Below, one piece after another: positions 16,190-25,387 of a stretch of DNA of 64,000 nucleotides; the stretch's first letter is position 1; the number at the start of each line of letters is the position of its first letter. The DNA comes from Pseudomonas capeferrum (lineage in GTDB: Bacteria; Pseudomonadota; Gammaproteobacteria; Pseudomonadales; Pseudomonadaceae), in contig NZ_JMIT01000001.1 in NCBI RefSeq assembly GCF_000731675.1, positions 2,355,714 through 2,419,713 of the forward strand. The letters are read 5' to 3'. Under the pieces are notes generated by a model. That model was given only the letters and a program-made list of their open reading frames with translations, searched no databases and was not told the origin of the DNA. Both the position numbers and the translations under genes were made by a program.

Positions 16190-17601
16190 CGCCTGATAAA
16201 AAAGTCAAAATCCTCGCCACCCTCGGCCCTGCGACCCAGGGTATCGACGACATCCGCCAGCTGGTCGAAGCCGGGGTGAACATCTTCCGCCTCAACTTCA
16301 GCCACGGCGAGCACGCCGACCACGCCATGCGCTACCAGTGGATCCGCGAAGTCGAGCAGCAACTGAACTACCCGCTGGGCATCCTCATGGACTTGCAGGG
16401 GCCGAAGCTGCGCGTTGGCCGCTTTGCCGAAGGCAAGGTGCAACTGCAGCGCGGCCAGGCCCTGCGCCTGGACCTGGACAAAGCCCCGGGCGACAACCGC
16501 CGGGTCAACCTGCCACACCCGGAGATCATCACCGCGTTAGAGCCAGGCATGGACCTGCTGCTCGACGACGGCAAGCTGCGCCTGCGGGTGACCGCCAAGC
16601 ACAGCGATGCCATCGACACCGAAGTGCTGGCCGGTGGCGAGCTGTCCGACCGCAAGGGCGTCAACGTGCCGCAAGCAGTGCTGGCGCTCTCCCCGCTGAC
16701 TGAAAAAGACCGTCTCGACCTGGCCTTTGGCCTTGAACTGGGCGTGGACTGGGTGGCCCTGTCGTTCGTGCAGCGCCCGGAAGACATCACCGAAGCGCGC
16801 CAGTTGATCGGTGACCGCGCCTACCTGATGGCCAAGATCGAAAAGCCGTCCGCCGTCGAACAGCTGCAAGCGATCGCCGAGCTGTCCGACGCGATCATGG
16901 TGGCCCGTGGCGACCTGGGCGTGGAAGTGCCGGCCGAAAGCGTGCCGCAGATCCAGAAGCGCATCATCGGCACCTGCCGCCAGCTGGGCAAACCGGTGGT
17001 GGTGGCCACGCAGATGCTTGAGTCGATGCGCTTCTCGCCAGCCCCGACCCGCGCCGAAGTCACCGACGTAGCCAACGCCGTGGCCGAAGGTGCCGATGCG
17101 GTGATGCTGTCGGCCGAGACTGCGTCGGGCGATTACCCGCTGGAAGCCGTGCAGATGATGAGCAAGATCATCCGCCAGGTGGAGAACGGCCCGGACTACC
17201 AGGCCCAGCTCGACGTTGGCCGGCCAAAAGCCGAGGCCACCGTGTCGGACGCCATCAGCTGCGCGATCCGCCGTATCAGCGGCATCCTGCCGGTGGCGGT
17301 GCTGGTCAACTACAGCGAGTCGGGCGCCTCGACCCTGCGCGCCGCCCGCGAGCGACCACGGGCACCGATCCTCAACCTGACGCCGAACTTGAACACCGCG
17401 CGCCGCCTGAGCGTGGCCTGGGGCGTGCACTCGGTGGTCAACGACCGCCTGCGCCAGGTTGACGAGATCTGCTCGACGGCGTTGGAGATTGCCCAGGCCC
17501 AAGGCATGGCCAGCCGCGGTGACACGCTGCTGATCACCGCTGGTGTGCCTTTCGGCAAGCCAGGCTCGACTAATACGCTACGGATCGAGACCTTGGTCTG
17601 A
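16186..17601 (+). CDS. pykF: Pyruvate kinase
   Basis: Converts phosphoenolpyruvate and ADP to pyruvate and ATP. The 471-residue protein has the barrel motifs KILATLGPATQG, FRLNFSHGEH, MVARGDLGVEVP and the signature ATQMLESM followed by PTRAEVTDVANAV and VMLSAETASGDYP. The C-terminal domain ends with ITAGVPFGKPGSTNTLRIE. It overlaps the kinase gene by four bases and so is translated with it, making this the glyoxylate-pathway pyruvate kinase. A large REP hairpin follows (17613-17693). Confidence 0.96.
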   Translation: MTPDKKVKILATLGPATQGIDDIRQLVEAGVNIFRLNFSHGEHADHAMRYQWIREVEQQLNYPLGILMDLQGPKLRVGRFAEGKVQLQRGQALRLDLDKAPGDNRRVNLPHPEIITALEPGMDLLLDDGKLRLRVTAKHSDAIDTEVLAGGELSDRKGVNVPQAVLALSPLTEKDRLDLAFGLELGVDWVALSFVQRPEDITEARQLIGDRAYLMAKIEKPSAVEQLQAIAELSDAIMVARGDLGVEVPAESVPQIQKRIIGTCRQLGKPVVVATQMLESMRFSPAPTRAEVTDVANAVAEGADAVMLSAETASGDYPLEAVQMMSKIIRQVENGPDYQAQLDVGRPKAEATVSDAISCAIRRISGILPVAVLVNYSESGASTLRAARERPRAPILNLTPNLNTARRLSVAWGVHSVVNDRLRQVDEICSTALEIAQAQGMASRGDTLLITAGVPFGKPGSTNTLRIETLV

Positions 17602-17612
17602 TCCCGGGCCCT

Positions 17613-17693
17613 TTCGCGGGGCAAGCCCACTCCCACAGGGACTGCATGGCATTCAATTGCCTTGCGCCTGTGGGAGCGGGCTTGCCCCGCGAA
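17613..17693. repeat. REP pair after pykF
   Basis: TTCGCGGGGCAAGCCCACTC...ACAGG (17613-17639) faces its reverse complement (17667-17693). Same family as 28084-28175, different from the GTAGGAGCGGCC family. Probably marks the end of the glyoxylate operon. The remaining bases to 17794 show no gene. Confidence 0.8.
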
Positions 17694-17794
17694 TGGAGGG
17701 CAAAGCCCTCCCCGAACACCGTTACACCAGACCTGCGGACAACCCGAGGCCCAAAGAGGCCCACCGCTCAACCCTCAACCTTACCGACTGCCCC

Positions 17795-18670
17795 ATGTAC
17801 ACCAAAAATTTCGTCAACCCGTGCCCTGACTGGGCGACGGCGCTGCTCAACGGCTTCAGCCAAGTGCTGCTGCTGCGCAACCCCCTGTGCGGCCTGTGCT
17901 GCCTGCTGGCCATCCTGCTGACCGCCCCCAGCCTGGTCGGTGGCGCCCTGCTCGGCGCCCTCGCCGGCCTGCTCACCGCACAACGGCGCGGCTACGACCG
18001 CGCCGACCGCCAGGCCGGCTTGTACTGCTACAACGGCGTGCTGATCGGCATCCTGATCAGTGCGGTGCTGCCATGGTCGGCCATCCTGCCGCCGCTGATC
18101 ATTGCCGCTGGCGGGCTGTCGAGCATCATCACCCACCAGTGGCGCAAGCGCGGCGGCAAGTTGCTGGTCGCCTACACCGCCCCCTTCGTCCTTCTCGGCT
18201 GGGGTACCCTGCTGCTGGCCGAGCCCTCGGCCGCACTCCCTGTCGAAGCCGACCCGCTGTCTGCGCTGCTGCGTGGCGTGGGCCAGGTGTTCTTGCTCGA
18301 CAAGCCAATGGCGGGCCTGCTGATCGTCATCGGCATGTACCTTGCAAATCCTTATGCAGCAACCTGGGCGGTGATCGGCTCTGCCATCGGCGCTGGTGTC
18401 GCATTACTGACCGACCAGGCGCAGGTAGCCTGGATGGGTTTGTACGGCTTCAACGCCGCATTGGCAGCGTTGGCGTTCAGCAGGCAGGGCGAGCGCCCAG
18501 GGGTGACACTGCTGGCGATTGCACTGGCCCTGCTGCTGCAACCCCTGTTCGCCTTGTTGCCGGTGGCCGGGCTGACCGCCCCCTTCGTCACAGCCTGCTG
18601 GCTCATGCACCTGGGCAACTACCTGGCTCAACTCAATCAGCGGCGCAATGCTTCCCGCTTGCACAGCTGA
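17795..18670 (+). CDS. Urea channel (UT family)
   Basis: 291-residue urea transporter of the UT family, a passive channel with two homologous halves. The half-repeats are visible: GFSQVLLLRNPLCGLCCLLAILL and GVGQVFLLDKPMAGLLIVIGMYLANP, each a UT-type pore segment. CYNGVLIGILI and GLYGFNAALAAL are the matching LxxG-type loops. I chose ATG 17795, where the family-like N-terminus begins. It follows the purine/glyoxylate operon, whose AllA step makes urea. It could let urea leave the cell or take it up for urease, which is not encoded in this window. Confidence 0.88.
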   Translation: MYTKNFVNPCPDWATALLNGFSQVLLLRNPLCGLCCLLAILLTAPSLVGGALLGALAGLLTAQRRGYDRADRQAGLYCYNGVLIGILISAVLPWSAILPPLIIAAGGLSSIITHQWRKRGGKLLVAYTAPFVLLGWGTLLLAEPSAALPVEADPLSALLRGVGQVFLLDKPMAGLLIVIGMYLANPYAATWAVIGSAIGAGVALLTDQAQVAWMGLYGFNAALAALAFSRQGERPGVTLLAIALALLLQPLFALLPVAGLTAPFVTACWLMHLGNYLAQLNQRRNASRLHS

Positions 18671-18725
18671 AACGCAGCCCCTAGGCTCAGCCCATCGCTT
18701 TCTTTATCGCTTTGTGGACGAGCCA

Positions 18726-19550
18726 ATGAACAACCCTGCGAGCCTGCGCGAGCGGCTCTACATCATCGTCTTCCAGACCGACACCGTGGCTGGAAGACGC
18801 TTCGACAAAACCCTCCTGCTGATCATCCTCGCCAGCCTGGTCACGGTGATCCTCGACAGCATCGACGCTGTCCATCAGGGCTACGCCGGCCTGCTGGCGG
18901 GCATCGAATGGGGTTTCACCGCGATCTTCCTGGCCGAATACCTGACGCGCCTGTACTGCTCGCCCAAACCCTTGCGCTACGCCTTCAGCTTCTACGGCCT
19001 GGTCGACCTGCTGGCGATCGTGCCGGGCGTGATCGCCCTCTATTACAGCGATGCCCAGTACCTGTTGATCATCCGGGTCATCCGCATGCTGCGGATCTTC
19101 CGCGTGCTCAAGCTCGGCCAGTACCTCAAGCAGGCCAACTACTTGATGGCGGCGCTGCGCGGCAGCAAGCAGAAGATCATCGTGTTCCTGGTCACCGTGT
19201 CGACCCTGGTGACCGTGTTCGGCACCTTGATGTACGTGATCGAAGGGCCGGAGCATGGCTTTACCAGCATTCCCAAGGGCATCTACTGGGCGATCGTCAC
19301 CCTGACCACGGTGGGCTTCGGCGACATCGTGCCGAAGACGCCGCTGGGGCAGGTGCTGTCGTCGCTGGTGATGATTACCGGTTATTCGATCATTGCCGTA
19401 CCCACCGGGATTTTCACCGCCGAGCTGGCCAATGCCATGCGCGGGGAGCAGTTGCAGCATGACTGCCCCACCTGCCGCAAGAACAGCCACGAACACGGCG
19501 CCGCATTCTGCTCGCGTTGTGGCAATGCGCTGTTTCCCAAGCGGGAATAA
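18726..19550 (+). CDS. Voltage-gated K+ channel with zinc-ribbon tail
   Basis: 274-residue six-helix ion channel. S1 begins near residue 28; S4 is LLIIRVIRMLRIFRVLKLG with regularly spaced arginines; the pore has the selectivity filter TTVGFGD near residue 197. Near the C-terminus, two CxxC pairs (CPTC and CSRC) form a zinc-ribbon-like tail of about 35 residues, unusual for a bacterial K+ channel. ATG 18726 was chosen because the conserved N-terminus RERLYIIVFQTDTVAGRRFD begins there. Role: potassium flux or membrane potential; the trigger is unknown. Confidence 0.87.
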   Translation: MNNPASLRERLYIIVFQTDTVAGRRFDKTLLLIILASLVTVILDSIDAVHQGYAGLLAGIEWGFTAIFLAEYLTRLYCSPKPLRYAFSFYGLVDLLAIVPGVIALYYSDAQYLLIIRVIRMLRIFRVLKLGQYLKQANYLMAALRGSKQKIIVFLVTVSTLVTVFGTLMYVIEGPEHGFTSIPKGIYWAIVTLTTVGFGDIVPKTPLGQVLSSLVMITGYSIIAVPTGIFTAELANAMRGEQLQHDCPTCRKNSHEHGAAFCSRCGNALFPKRE

Positions 19551-19569
19551 CCAAAGCGTTTTTTGTTCT

Positions 19570-19598
19570 TTAAACAGCAGCAAGGCACCCGCTATAGT
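19570..19598 (+). promoter_or_regulatory. Sigma70-type promoter for the sulfate-binding protein
   Basis: TTAAAC (19570-19575), 17-base spacer, TATAGT (19593-19598), 45 bases before the start codon. Confidence 0.4.
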
Positions 19599-19642
19599 CG
19601 CTGGCACTCTGCCCAATACTGTTCAAGAACAAGGAATGCGTC

Positions 19643-20641
19643 GTGAAAAAACTGTTCACTGCTTCGCTGCTGGCCGCGGGCCTTGCCCTGGGCAACTTCG
19701 CCCAGGCGGCCCCGACCCTGCTCAACGTCTCCTACGACGTGATGCGTGACTTCTACAAGGACTACAACTCAGCGTTCCAGAAGCACTGGGAGGCCGAGCA
19801 CAACGAGAAGGTCAACGTGCAGATGTCCTTCGGCGGTTCGAGCAAGCAGGCGCGTGCAGTCATCGATGGCCTGCCGGCCGATGTCATCACCATGAACATG
19901 GCCACCGACATCAATGCCTTGGTCGATCACGGCAAACTGGTGCCGGACAACTGGGTGACCCGCCTGCCGAACAACAGCGCGCCGTTCACCTCGGCCACCG
20001 TGTTCATCGTGCGCAAGGGCAACCCCAAGGCACTGAAAGACTGGCCCGACCTGCTCAAGGACGGCGTGCAGGTGATCGTGCCCAACCCCAAGACCTCGGG
20101 TAACGGCCGCTATACCTACCTGTCGGCGTGGGGCTATGTGCTCAAGCAAGGCGGTGACGAGGCCAAGGCCCGTGACTTCGTCGGCAAGCTGTTCAAGCAG
20201 GCGCCAGTCCTTGATACCGGTGGCCGCGCCGCCACCACCACCTTCATGACCAACCAGATCGGCGACGTGCTGGTGACCTTCGAGAACGAAGCCGAAATGA
20301 TCGCCCGCGAATTCGGCCGCGACCAGTTCGAAGTGGTCTACCCAAGTGTGTCCGCCGAAGCCGAGCCACCGGTAAGCGTGGTCGACAAGGTGGTGGCGAA
20401 GAAAGGTACCCAGGCAGTGGCCGAGGAGTACCTGAAGTACCTGTGGTCGCCAGAAGCCCAGGAAATCGCGGCCAACAACTACCTGCGCCCACGCGATGCG
20501 GCAGTGCTGGCCAAGTACACCGACCGCTTCCCGAAAGTGGACTTCCTGTCGGTGGAGAAGACCTTTGGTGACTGGCGCACCGTGCAAAAAACCCACTTCA
20601 ACGACGGGGGCGTGTTCGACCAGATCTACACCAATCAGTAA
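19643..20641 (+). CDS. sbp: Periplasmic sulfate-binding protein
   Basis: Substrate-binding subunit of a sulfate ABC importer, 332 residues. GTG 19643 begins a signal peptide (MKKLFTASLLAAGLALGNFAQA) cut near residue 23. Mature-protein motifs: LNVSYDVMRDFYKDYN, MSFGGSSKQARAVIDGLPADV, NPKTSGNGRYTYLSAWGY and the C-terminal DQIYT. No CysT, CysW or CysA genes are adjacent, so this is a stand-alone copy that must share permease components encoded elsewhere. A thiosulfate preference cannot be excluded. Confidence 0.9.
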   Translation: MKKLFTASLLAAGLALGNFAQAAPTLLNVSYDVMRDFYKDYNSAFQKHWEAEHNEKVNVQMSFGGSSKQARAVIDGLPADVITMNMATDINALVDHGKLVPDNWVTRLPNNSAPFTSATVFIVRKGNPKALKDWPDLLKDGVQVIVPNPKTSGNGRYTYLSAWGYVLKQGGDEAKARDFVGKLFKQAPVLDTGGRAATTTFMTNQIGDVLVTFENEAEMIAREFGRDQFEVVYPSVSAEAEPPVSVVDKVVAKKGTQAVAEEYLKYLWSPEAQEIAANNYLRPRDAAVLAKYTDRFPKVDFLSVEKTFGDWRTVQKTHFNDGGVFDQIYTNQ

Positions 20642-20650
20642 TTGACCCAG

Positions 20651-20702
20651 CCAGTGTCGGCCTCTGTGGCAGCGGGTTTACCCGCGCAGAGGCCGGTGCT
20701 GG
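20651..20702 (+). terminator. Hairpin after sbp
   Basis: GGCCTCTG (20659-20666) pairs with CAGAGGCC (20687-20694), with an inner stem GCGGG/CCCGC. No T tract. Lies between sbp and the MscS-like gene. Confidence 0.45.
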
Positions 20703-20790
20703 CAACACACCCCATCGAACTTTCCCCACCCCCACCAATCAGTTCCTTGAGTAACCCTGCCCCGCTCACCCCGGCCGAAGGAGTACTCCA

Positions 20791-22815
20791 GTGCTGCGTT
20801 ACCTCTCCACCCTGCTGCTCGGCTGCCTGCTGAGCACCCATCTGCTGGCTGCAGACCCTGCACCTGCCGAAGAACAACCCACCGAACCGGAACCGGTCCT
20901 GCAAGGCGGGCTGCTCGGCGCCCTGGCCGACGGCCTGGACAGCGCCGCCCAGGAGCTCGACCTCGATGCCCACCTGGTCGATGCCTGGCGCCTGCGCACC
21001 GACCGCGCGGCCAAGGAAATGGAACGCCTGGTCGACCGCCATTCGTCCAGCGATTCGCTGCAGCTGGCGGGCAACTTCATCTTGCTGACCCTCACCTGGG
21101 CCGCCAGCTTCGCGGTGCTTACCAGCCTCGGCCGCTGGCTCAGCAAGCGCGCTTCGGCCACCCCATGGCTGAACGAGCGCCAGCGCGCCAGCAGCCTGCT
21201 CGGCTACCTGCTGCCCTATACCCTGCCGGCGCTGGCCAGCCTGCCGCTGACCCTCTACATCAGCCGTTTCCTCGACCCCTCGGTAGCCCGTGCCCTTGGC
21301 CTGAGCCTGGCCTACGCCACCAGCAGCGGCCTGTTCTCGACCTCGATCATCCTGTGCTTGATTACGTTGTTTGATGCCGGCCACAAGCGCCCTGCCGTGG
21401 CCGTGATCAAGCGCCTGGCCCCGCGACCGCTGTTTCTGATCGGCTTCCTGGCGGCCTGGAGCGATGCCTTGACCAGCCCGCAGATCGCCCGCCAGTTGGG
21501 CGGTAACATCACTGCCAGCATCGCCGTGTTCACCGGCCTGGCCGCCACGTTCATCTTCGCCAGCCTGGTGATCCGCCTGCGCCGCCCGGTGGCCCATCTG
21601 ATTCGCAACCGTGCGCTCAAGGACCGCGTGCAACATCGGGCCGTGCAGGAAACCCTGCGGATCTTCTCGGTGCTGTGGTACCTGCCGATCCTGTTGATGA
21701 TCCTGGTCTCCGCGATTCACCTGATCGGCGCCGGCGAAGAAAGCCAGAAGGCGCTGCAAAAGGCTTTGCTGACTACCGTGCTGCTGGTGTCCACGGTGTT
21801 TCTCAGCACCTTGCTGCAGCACCTGCTGGCGCCCCGCGAAGCGGATGCCGGGCAACGGGTTCGGCCTTACAAGGAACTGCTGCGCAGCCTCGCCCACGCG
21901 CTGTTGCGCATCGCCATGGCGGTGGCTTTCATCGAGCTGCTCGGGCGCATCTGGGGCGTTTCGGTGATCGGCTTCGCCCTGAGCAACAGCCTGGGCCAGG
22001 CTATCAGCAATTCGCTGTCGAGCATCGGCCTGATTCTGCTGGTGACCTGGCTGCTGTGGGTGGTCCTCGACACCGCCATCCAGGAAGCGCTGAAACCCGC
22101 CGTCGGGCGCCGCGCGGCGCGCCAGCCGAGTACCCGGGTGCGGACCATCCTGCCGATGCTGCGCAATGCCGTAAAAGTGGTGCTGATCGTCATCTGCACC
22201 ATCACCACCATGGCCAACCTGGGCATCAACGTCGCACCGCTGCTGGCCGGTGCCGGGGTAATCGGCCTGGCCATCGGCTTCGGCTCGCAGCAACTGGTGC
22301 AGGACGTGATCACGGGGCTGTTCATCTTGATCGAAGACACCATCTCGATCGGTGACTGGGTAGTGCTCGACTCAGGCCACGCCGGCACCGTCGAAAGCCT
22401 GACCATCCGCACCCTGCGCCTGCGCGACGGCAAGGGGTTCGTGCATTCGGTGCCGTTCGGCCAGATCAAGGCAGTCACCAACCAGTCGCGCCAGTTCGCC
22501 TATGCGTTCTTCTCGGTGCAGTTCACTTACGACAGCGACGTCGATGAATCGCTGGCGCTAATCCACGAGGTGGGGCAGTCGATCAGCCACGACCCGCTGC
22601 TGCGCATCAACCTGCAGGGGCCGCTGCAAGTGTTCGGGGTGGACCGCATGGACTTGAACGGGTTTGTCCTGACGGCGCAGTTCCGTACCATTTCCGGCGG
22701 GCAGTATGCAGTTAGCCGGGCGTTCAATGAACGGCTCAAGAAACGTGTGGACCAGACCGAGAAGGTGAGCTTTGCCCAGGTGTATCCGCTGCCGGTACGC
22801 GCCGTTACTGCTTGA
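20791..22815 (+). CDS. MscS-family mechanosensitive channel (large)
   Basis: 674-residue member of the MscS superfamily with an extended N-terminus. GTG 20791 starts a signal peptide (MLRYLSTLLLGCLLSTHLLA), followed by a periplasmic stretch and about eight to ten predicted membrane segments. The MscS core is near residues 465-580: NLGINVAPLLAGAGVIGLA, FGSQQLVQDVITGLFILIED, ISIGDWVV and the beta-domain VPFGQIKAVTNQSR. It opens under membrane tension on hypo-osmotic shock. GGAG lies 7-8 bases before the GTG. Transcribed alone; a perfect 12-bp hairpin follows. Confidence 0.9.
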   Translation: MLRYLSTLLLGCLLSTHLLAADPAPAEEQPTEPEPVLQGGLLGALADGLDSAAQELDLDAHLVDAWRLRTDRAAKEMERLVDRHSSSDSLQLAGNFILLTLTWAASFAVLTSLGRWLSKRASATPWLNERQRASSLLGYLLPYTLPALASLPLTLYISRFLDPSVARALGLSLAYATSSGLFSTSIILCLITLFDAGHKRPAVAVIKRLAPRPLFLIGFLAAWSDALTSPQIARQLGGNITASIAVFTGLAATFIFASLVIRLRRPVAHLIRNRALKDRVQHRAVQETLRIFSVLWYLPILLMILVSAIHLIGAGEESQKALQKALLTTVLLVSTVFLSTLLQHLLAPREADAGQRVRPYKELLRSLAHALLRIAMAVAFIELLGRIWGVSVIGFALSNSLGQAISNSLSSIGLILLVTWLLWVVLDTAIQEALKPAVGRRAARQPSTRVRTILPMLRNAVKVVLIVICTITTMANLGINVAPLLAGAGVIGLAIGFGSQQLVQDVITGLFILIEDTISIGDWVVLDSGHAGTVESLTIRTLRLRDGKGFVHSVPFGQIKAVTNQSRQFAYAFFSVQFTYDSDVDESLALIHEVGQSISHDPLLRINLQGPLQVFGVDRMDLNGFVLTAQFRTISGGQYAVSRAFNERLKKRVDQTEKVSFAQVYPLPVRAVTA

Positions 22816-22829
22816 TGCAGGCACGCCCG

Positions 22830-22858
22830 GCCCCTTCGCGGGGAAACCGCGAAGGGGC
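22830..22858. terminator. Bidirectional hairpin
   Basis: GCCCCTTCGCGG (22830-22841) and CCGCGAAGGGGC (22847-22858) make a perfect 12-bp stem between two converging genes. Confidence 0.65.
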
Positions 22859-22871
22859 GCTACAGGAAGAC

Positions 22872-23798
22872 TTAGGCCTGGCGGAATACCAAGGCCTTCA
22901 AGCCCCCCGCTGGGTCCGCATCAGGAAACTCCGGCGGGTTCTCCAGCCGCTCGACGAAGGCCAACGTTGGCGCCTGCTCGGCCATGCCCTCGATCAGAAA
23001 TTCCGGGCCGATCGCCGGGTCGTTCACACACGCCAGCACCGTGCCGCCCTCGTTCAGCAACTCGGGCAAGCGCCGCAAGATCTTCGCGTAGTCCTGGGTC
23101 AACACAAAGCTGCCCTTCTGGAAGGTCGGTGGGTCGATGATGATCAGGTCATAAGGGCCGTACTTGCGCACCTTGCCCCACGATTTGAACAATTCATGCC
23201 CCAGGTACGCCACCCGCGACGCATCGTGGCCATTGAGCCGGTGATTGTCGCGCCCGCGGGACAACGCCGACTTGGCCATGTCCAGGTTCACCACCTGTTC
23301 GGCGCCACCGGCGATGGCCGCCAGCGAAAAACCACAGGTATAGGCGAACAGGTTGAGCACCCGCTTGCCCGCCGCCTGCTCGCGCACCCAGCGCCGGCCA
23401 TAGCGCATGTCCAGGAACAGGCCGTTGTTCTGGCGCACGCCCAGGTCCAGCAGGTAGGTCAAGCCATCCTCGACCACCTCGCGCTGCTGGCAGGGCTCGC
23501 CCAGCAACCATTGGCCGGGGCTGTCCGGCAGGTAGCGGTGCTGGATGAGGATGGCCTGACCGGCCCATTGCGGGCGCTGGGCCAGGCTCTGCAGCATGCC
23601 CTCCAGCTCGGCCAGTTGGCCCTCCGGCGGCTCGCGAAACAGCGCTACTGACAGCACGCCCTGGAGCCAGTCCACAGTCACTTGCTCAAGGCCCGGCCAG
23701 CAGCGGCCGCGGCCGTGGAACAGCCGGCGGGTTTCCTGCGGGGCGGGGTCGAGGGCGGTGAGCAGGTGTTGCTCGAGGGTCTGGATCGGCGAGGTCAT
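22872..23798 (-). CDS. Class I SAM-dependent methyltransferase (RlmI-like C domain)
   Basis: 308-residue methyltransferase. SAM-binding motif I is VLNLFAYTCGFSLAAIAGGA, followed by the acidic-loop strand VVNLDMAKSAL; motif IV is IIIDPPTFQKGSF, typical of RNA base methyltransferases of the RlmI/RlmK type. The upstream 120 residues have no PUA domain I can recognise. I chose ATG 23798; a TTG four codons upstream is possible. The substrate is probably rRNA, but a 23S or 16S site cannot be named from the sequence. Confidence 0.82.
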   Translation of the reverse strand: MTSPIQTLEQHLLTALDPAPQETRRLFHGRGRCWPGLEQVTVDWLQGVLSVALFREPPEGQLAELEGMLQSLAQRPQWAGQAILIQHRYLPDSPGQWLLGEPCQQREVVEDGLTYLLDLGVRQNNGLFLDMRYGRRWVREQAAGKRVLNLFAYTCGFSLAAIAGGAEQVVNLDMAKSALSRGRDNHRLNGHDASRVAYLGHELFKSWGKVRKYGPYDLIIIDPPTFQKGSFVLTQDYAKILRRLPELLNEGGTVLACVNDPAIGPEFLIEGMAEQAPTLAFVERLENPPEFPDADPAGGLKALVFRQA

Positions 23799-23846
23799 GG
23801 CGGGTCGCAAGCTGGAAAAAGCGGCATTCTACCCTTGTCAGCCTCT

Positions 23847-24743
23847 TCAATGCTTGACTGCAACCCGCGCAGGGCGGAACCACCAGCCCTGCTGCATCCC
23901 CGCCGCCGCCAGCAGAATCAGCGCCACGCCGAGCCATTGCAGGGGTGCCAGCCGATGCCCGAAGGCCACCCAGTCGACCAGGATCGCGGCAATCGGGTAA
24001 ACGAACGACAGCGCGCCGGTCAGTGCCGTAGGCAAACGCTGGATGGCGCTGTACAGCAGCACATACATCACCCCGGTGTGCACGATACCCAGGGTCACCA
24101 GGCTGGCCAATGCCGAAGTTTCGCCAGGCAGACCGCCCAGCTTGACCCACGGCGCCAGCAGCAGCACACCGGTTGCCACCTGGATCAAGGCGATCAGGTG
24201 CGGCGGCGTGCCTTTGAGGCGTTTGATGATCAACGCAGCGATTGCATACAAGAACGCCGCGCCCAGCGCCAGGCCGATGCCCAACAAGTAATCCTCGCCA
24301 CTGCCCTGCCCCGCACCGTGGGCACTGACGATAGCCAACATGCCAAGGAAGGCGACACTCAGCCAGGTGACCTTGGCCAGGGTGATCTTCTCCCCCAGAA
24401 ACACCGCTGCCAGCCCCACCAGGATGAACGGCTGCACGTTGTACACCGCCGTGCCGATGGCAATCGAAGCGCGCGAATAGGAGGCGAACAACAACACCCA
24501 GTTGCCAACGATGGCCACGCCGCTGGCAATCGCCAGCAAAAATGCGGTGCGGCCGATCACCCCCGGCTTGAGGAAGCCCAAGGCTGCACAGATCACCAGC
24601 AACGTGCCGGTGCCGAACACACACCGCCAGAACACCACATCGAGCACCGGCTGGCCCGACACCAGCACGAACCAGCCGATGGTCCCGGAAATCAGCATGG
24701 CAGCGACCATTTCCAGCGAGCCACGGCGCAATGAACTGTCCAT
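23847..24743 (-). CDS. EamA/DMT-family transporter
   Basis: 298-residue drug/metabolite transporter with ten membrane segments in two EamA halves (for example the pair GSLEMVAAMLISGTIGWFVL and LLGIGLALGAAFLYAIAAL). PTALTGALSFVYPIAAILVDW matches the second EamA repeat. I chose ATG 24743 because GGGAGG lies 6-7 bases upstream; an ATG at 24779 is further out and less well served. It is divergent from an Lrp-type regulator, a common arrangement for amino-acid exporters. Substrate unknown. Confidence 0.87.
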   Translation of the reverse strand: MDSSLRRGSLEMVAAMLISGTIGWFVLVSGQPVLDVVFWRCVFGTGTLLVICAALGFLKPGVIGRTAFLLAIASGVAIVGNWVLLFASYSRASIAIGTAVYNVQPFILVGLAAVFLGEKITLAKVTWLSVAFLGMLAIVSAHGAGQGSGEDYLLGIGLALGAAFLYAIAALIIKRLKGTPPHLIALIQVATGVLLLAPWVKLGGLPGETSALASLVTLGIVHTGVMYVLLYSAIQRLPTALTGALSFVYPIAAILVDWVAFGHRLAPLQWLGVALILLAAAGMQQGWWFRPARVAVKH

Positions 24744-24828
24744 CTCACACCTCCCGTTGACGATGGCAACAGTATGCAAAGGTCGGAGGGTGACCTTCCA
24801 GCGGATATAAAAGGCGTATCAGCCAACC

Positions 24829-24847
24829 TGCCTTTACTATCAAGGCA
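24829..24847. promoter_or_regulatory. Dyad in the EamA/Lrp promoter region
   Basis: TGCCTT-N7-AAGGCA is a perfect dyad with an A/T-rich centre, in the 134-base divergent region. It fits the shape of an Lrp/AsnC operator and may be bound by the adjacent regulator; inference. Confidence 0.4.
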
Positions 24848-24877
24848 AATCAATCGAACAGCCTGACGAGGTAAAGC

Positions 24878-25315
24878 ATGACCGATGCAATCGACCAACT
24901 GCTGATCAATGCACTGATGGAAGACTCGCGGCGTTCGCTCAAGGCCCTGGCGCAGATCAGCGGGCTGTCCGCCCCCAGCGTCAGCGAACGCTTGCGCCGC
25001 CTGGAGGAGCGCGGTGTGTTGCGCGGTTACACGGTGGATGTCGACCCGCGCAGCTTCGGTTATCAACTGCAGGCGATCGTGCGTATCCGCCCGCTGCCGG
25101 GGCAGTTGCAGGAAGTGGAGCGGCAAATCATTGCGCTGCCCGAATTCACTGAGTGCGACAAGGTGACCGGCGAGGACTGCTTCATTGCCCGCCTGCATGT
25201 GCGCTCGATGGAACAGCTCGACACCCTGCTCGACCGGATCAATGTGCTGGCCGAGACCAATACCGCGATCATCAAGAAAAGCCCGGTGAAGCGACGCCTG
25301 CCGCCGATGGATTGA
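24878..25315 (+). CDS. Lrp/AsnC-family regulator
   Basis: 145-residue feast/famine regulator. The N-terminal helix-turn-helix is LKALAQISGLSAPSVSERLRRLE, followed by RGVLRGYTVDVDPRSFGY. The C-terminal RAM domain (LQAIVRIRPLPGQLQEVERQI, then VTGEDCFIARLHVRSMEQLD) binds an amino-acid effector. ATG 24878 has GAGG 9 bases upstream. Divergent from the EamA transporter, which it most likely controls. The effector is not evident. Confidence 0.88.
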   Translation: MTDAIDQLLINALMEDSRRSLKALAQISGLSAPSVSERLRRLEERGVLRGYTVDVDPRSFGYQLQAIVRIRPLPGQLQEVERQIIALPEFTECDKVTGEDCFIARLHVRSMEQLDTLLDRINVLAETNTAIIKKSPVKRRLPPMD

Positions 25316-25358
25316 ATCTGCGGCCTAAAGAAAGCCACAGTGAAAAGCTGACTATTTT

Positions 25359-25368
25359 TTGTACACAA
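25359..25368. promoter_or_regulatory. Variant operator palindrome upstream of NCS1 permease
   Basis: TTGTACACAA, the same variant as at 1299, 427 bases before the permease start and 261 bases from the exact copy at 25620. Confidence 0.55.
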
Positions 25369-25387
25369 GAATGTCACCTTAGGTGCC

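Noticed and set aside
17647..17661. TGGCATTCAATTGCC before the urea channel gene resembles a sigma54 promoter
   Set aside because: The GG to GC spacing is 9, not 10, bases, and it lies in the loop of a REP pair.
20635..22293. Long minus-strand open frame (552 codons) opposite the MscS-like gene
   Set aside because: It mirrors the codon bias of the sense gene, is Gln/Arg/Ala-rich without recognisable domains, and has no ribosome site; typical antisense shadow in GC-rich DNA.
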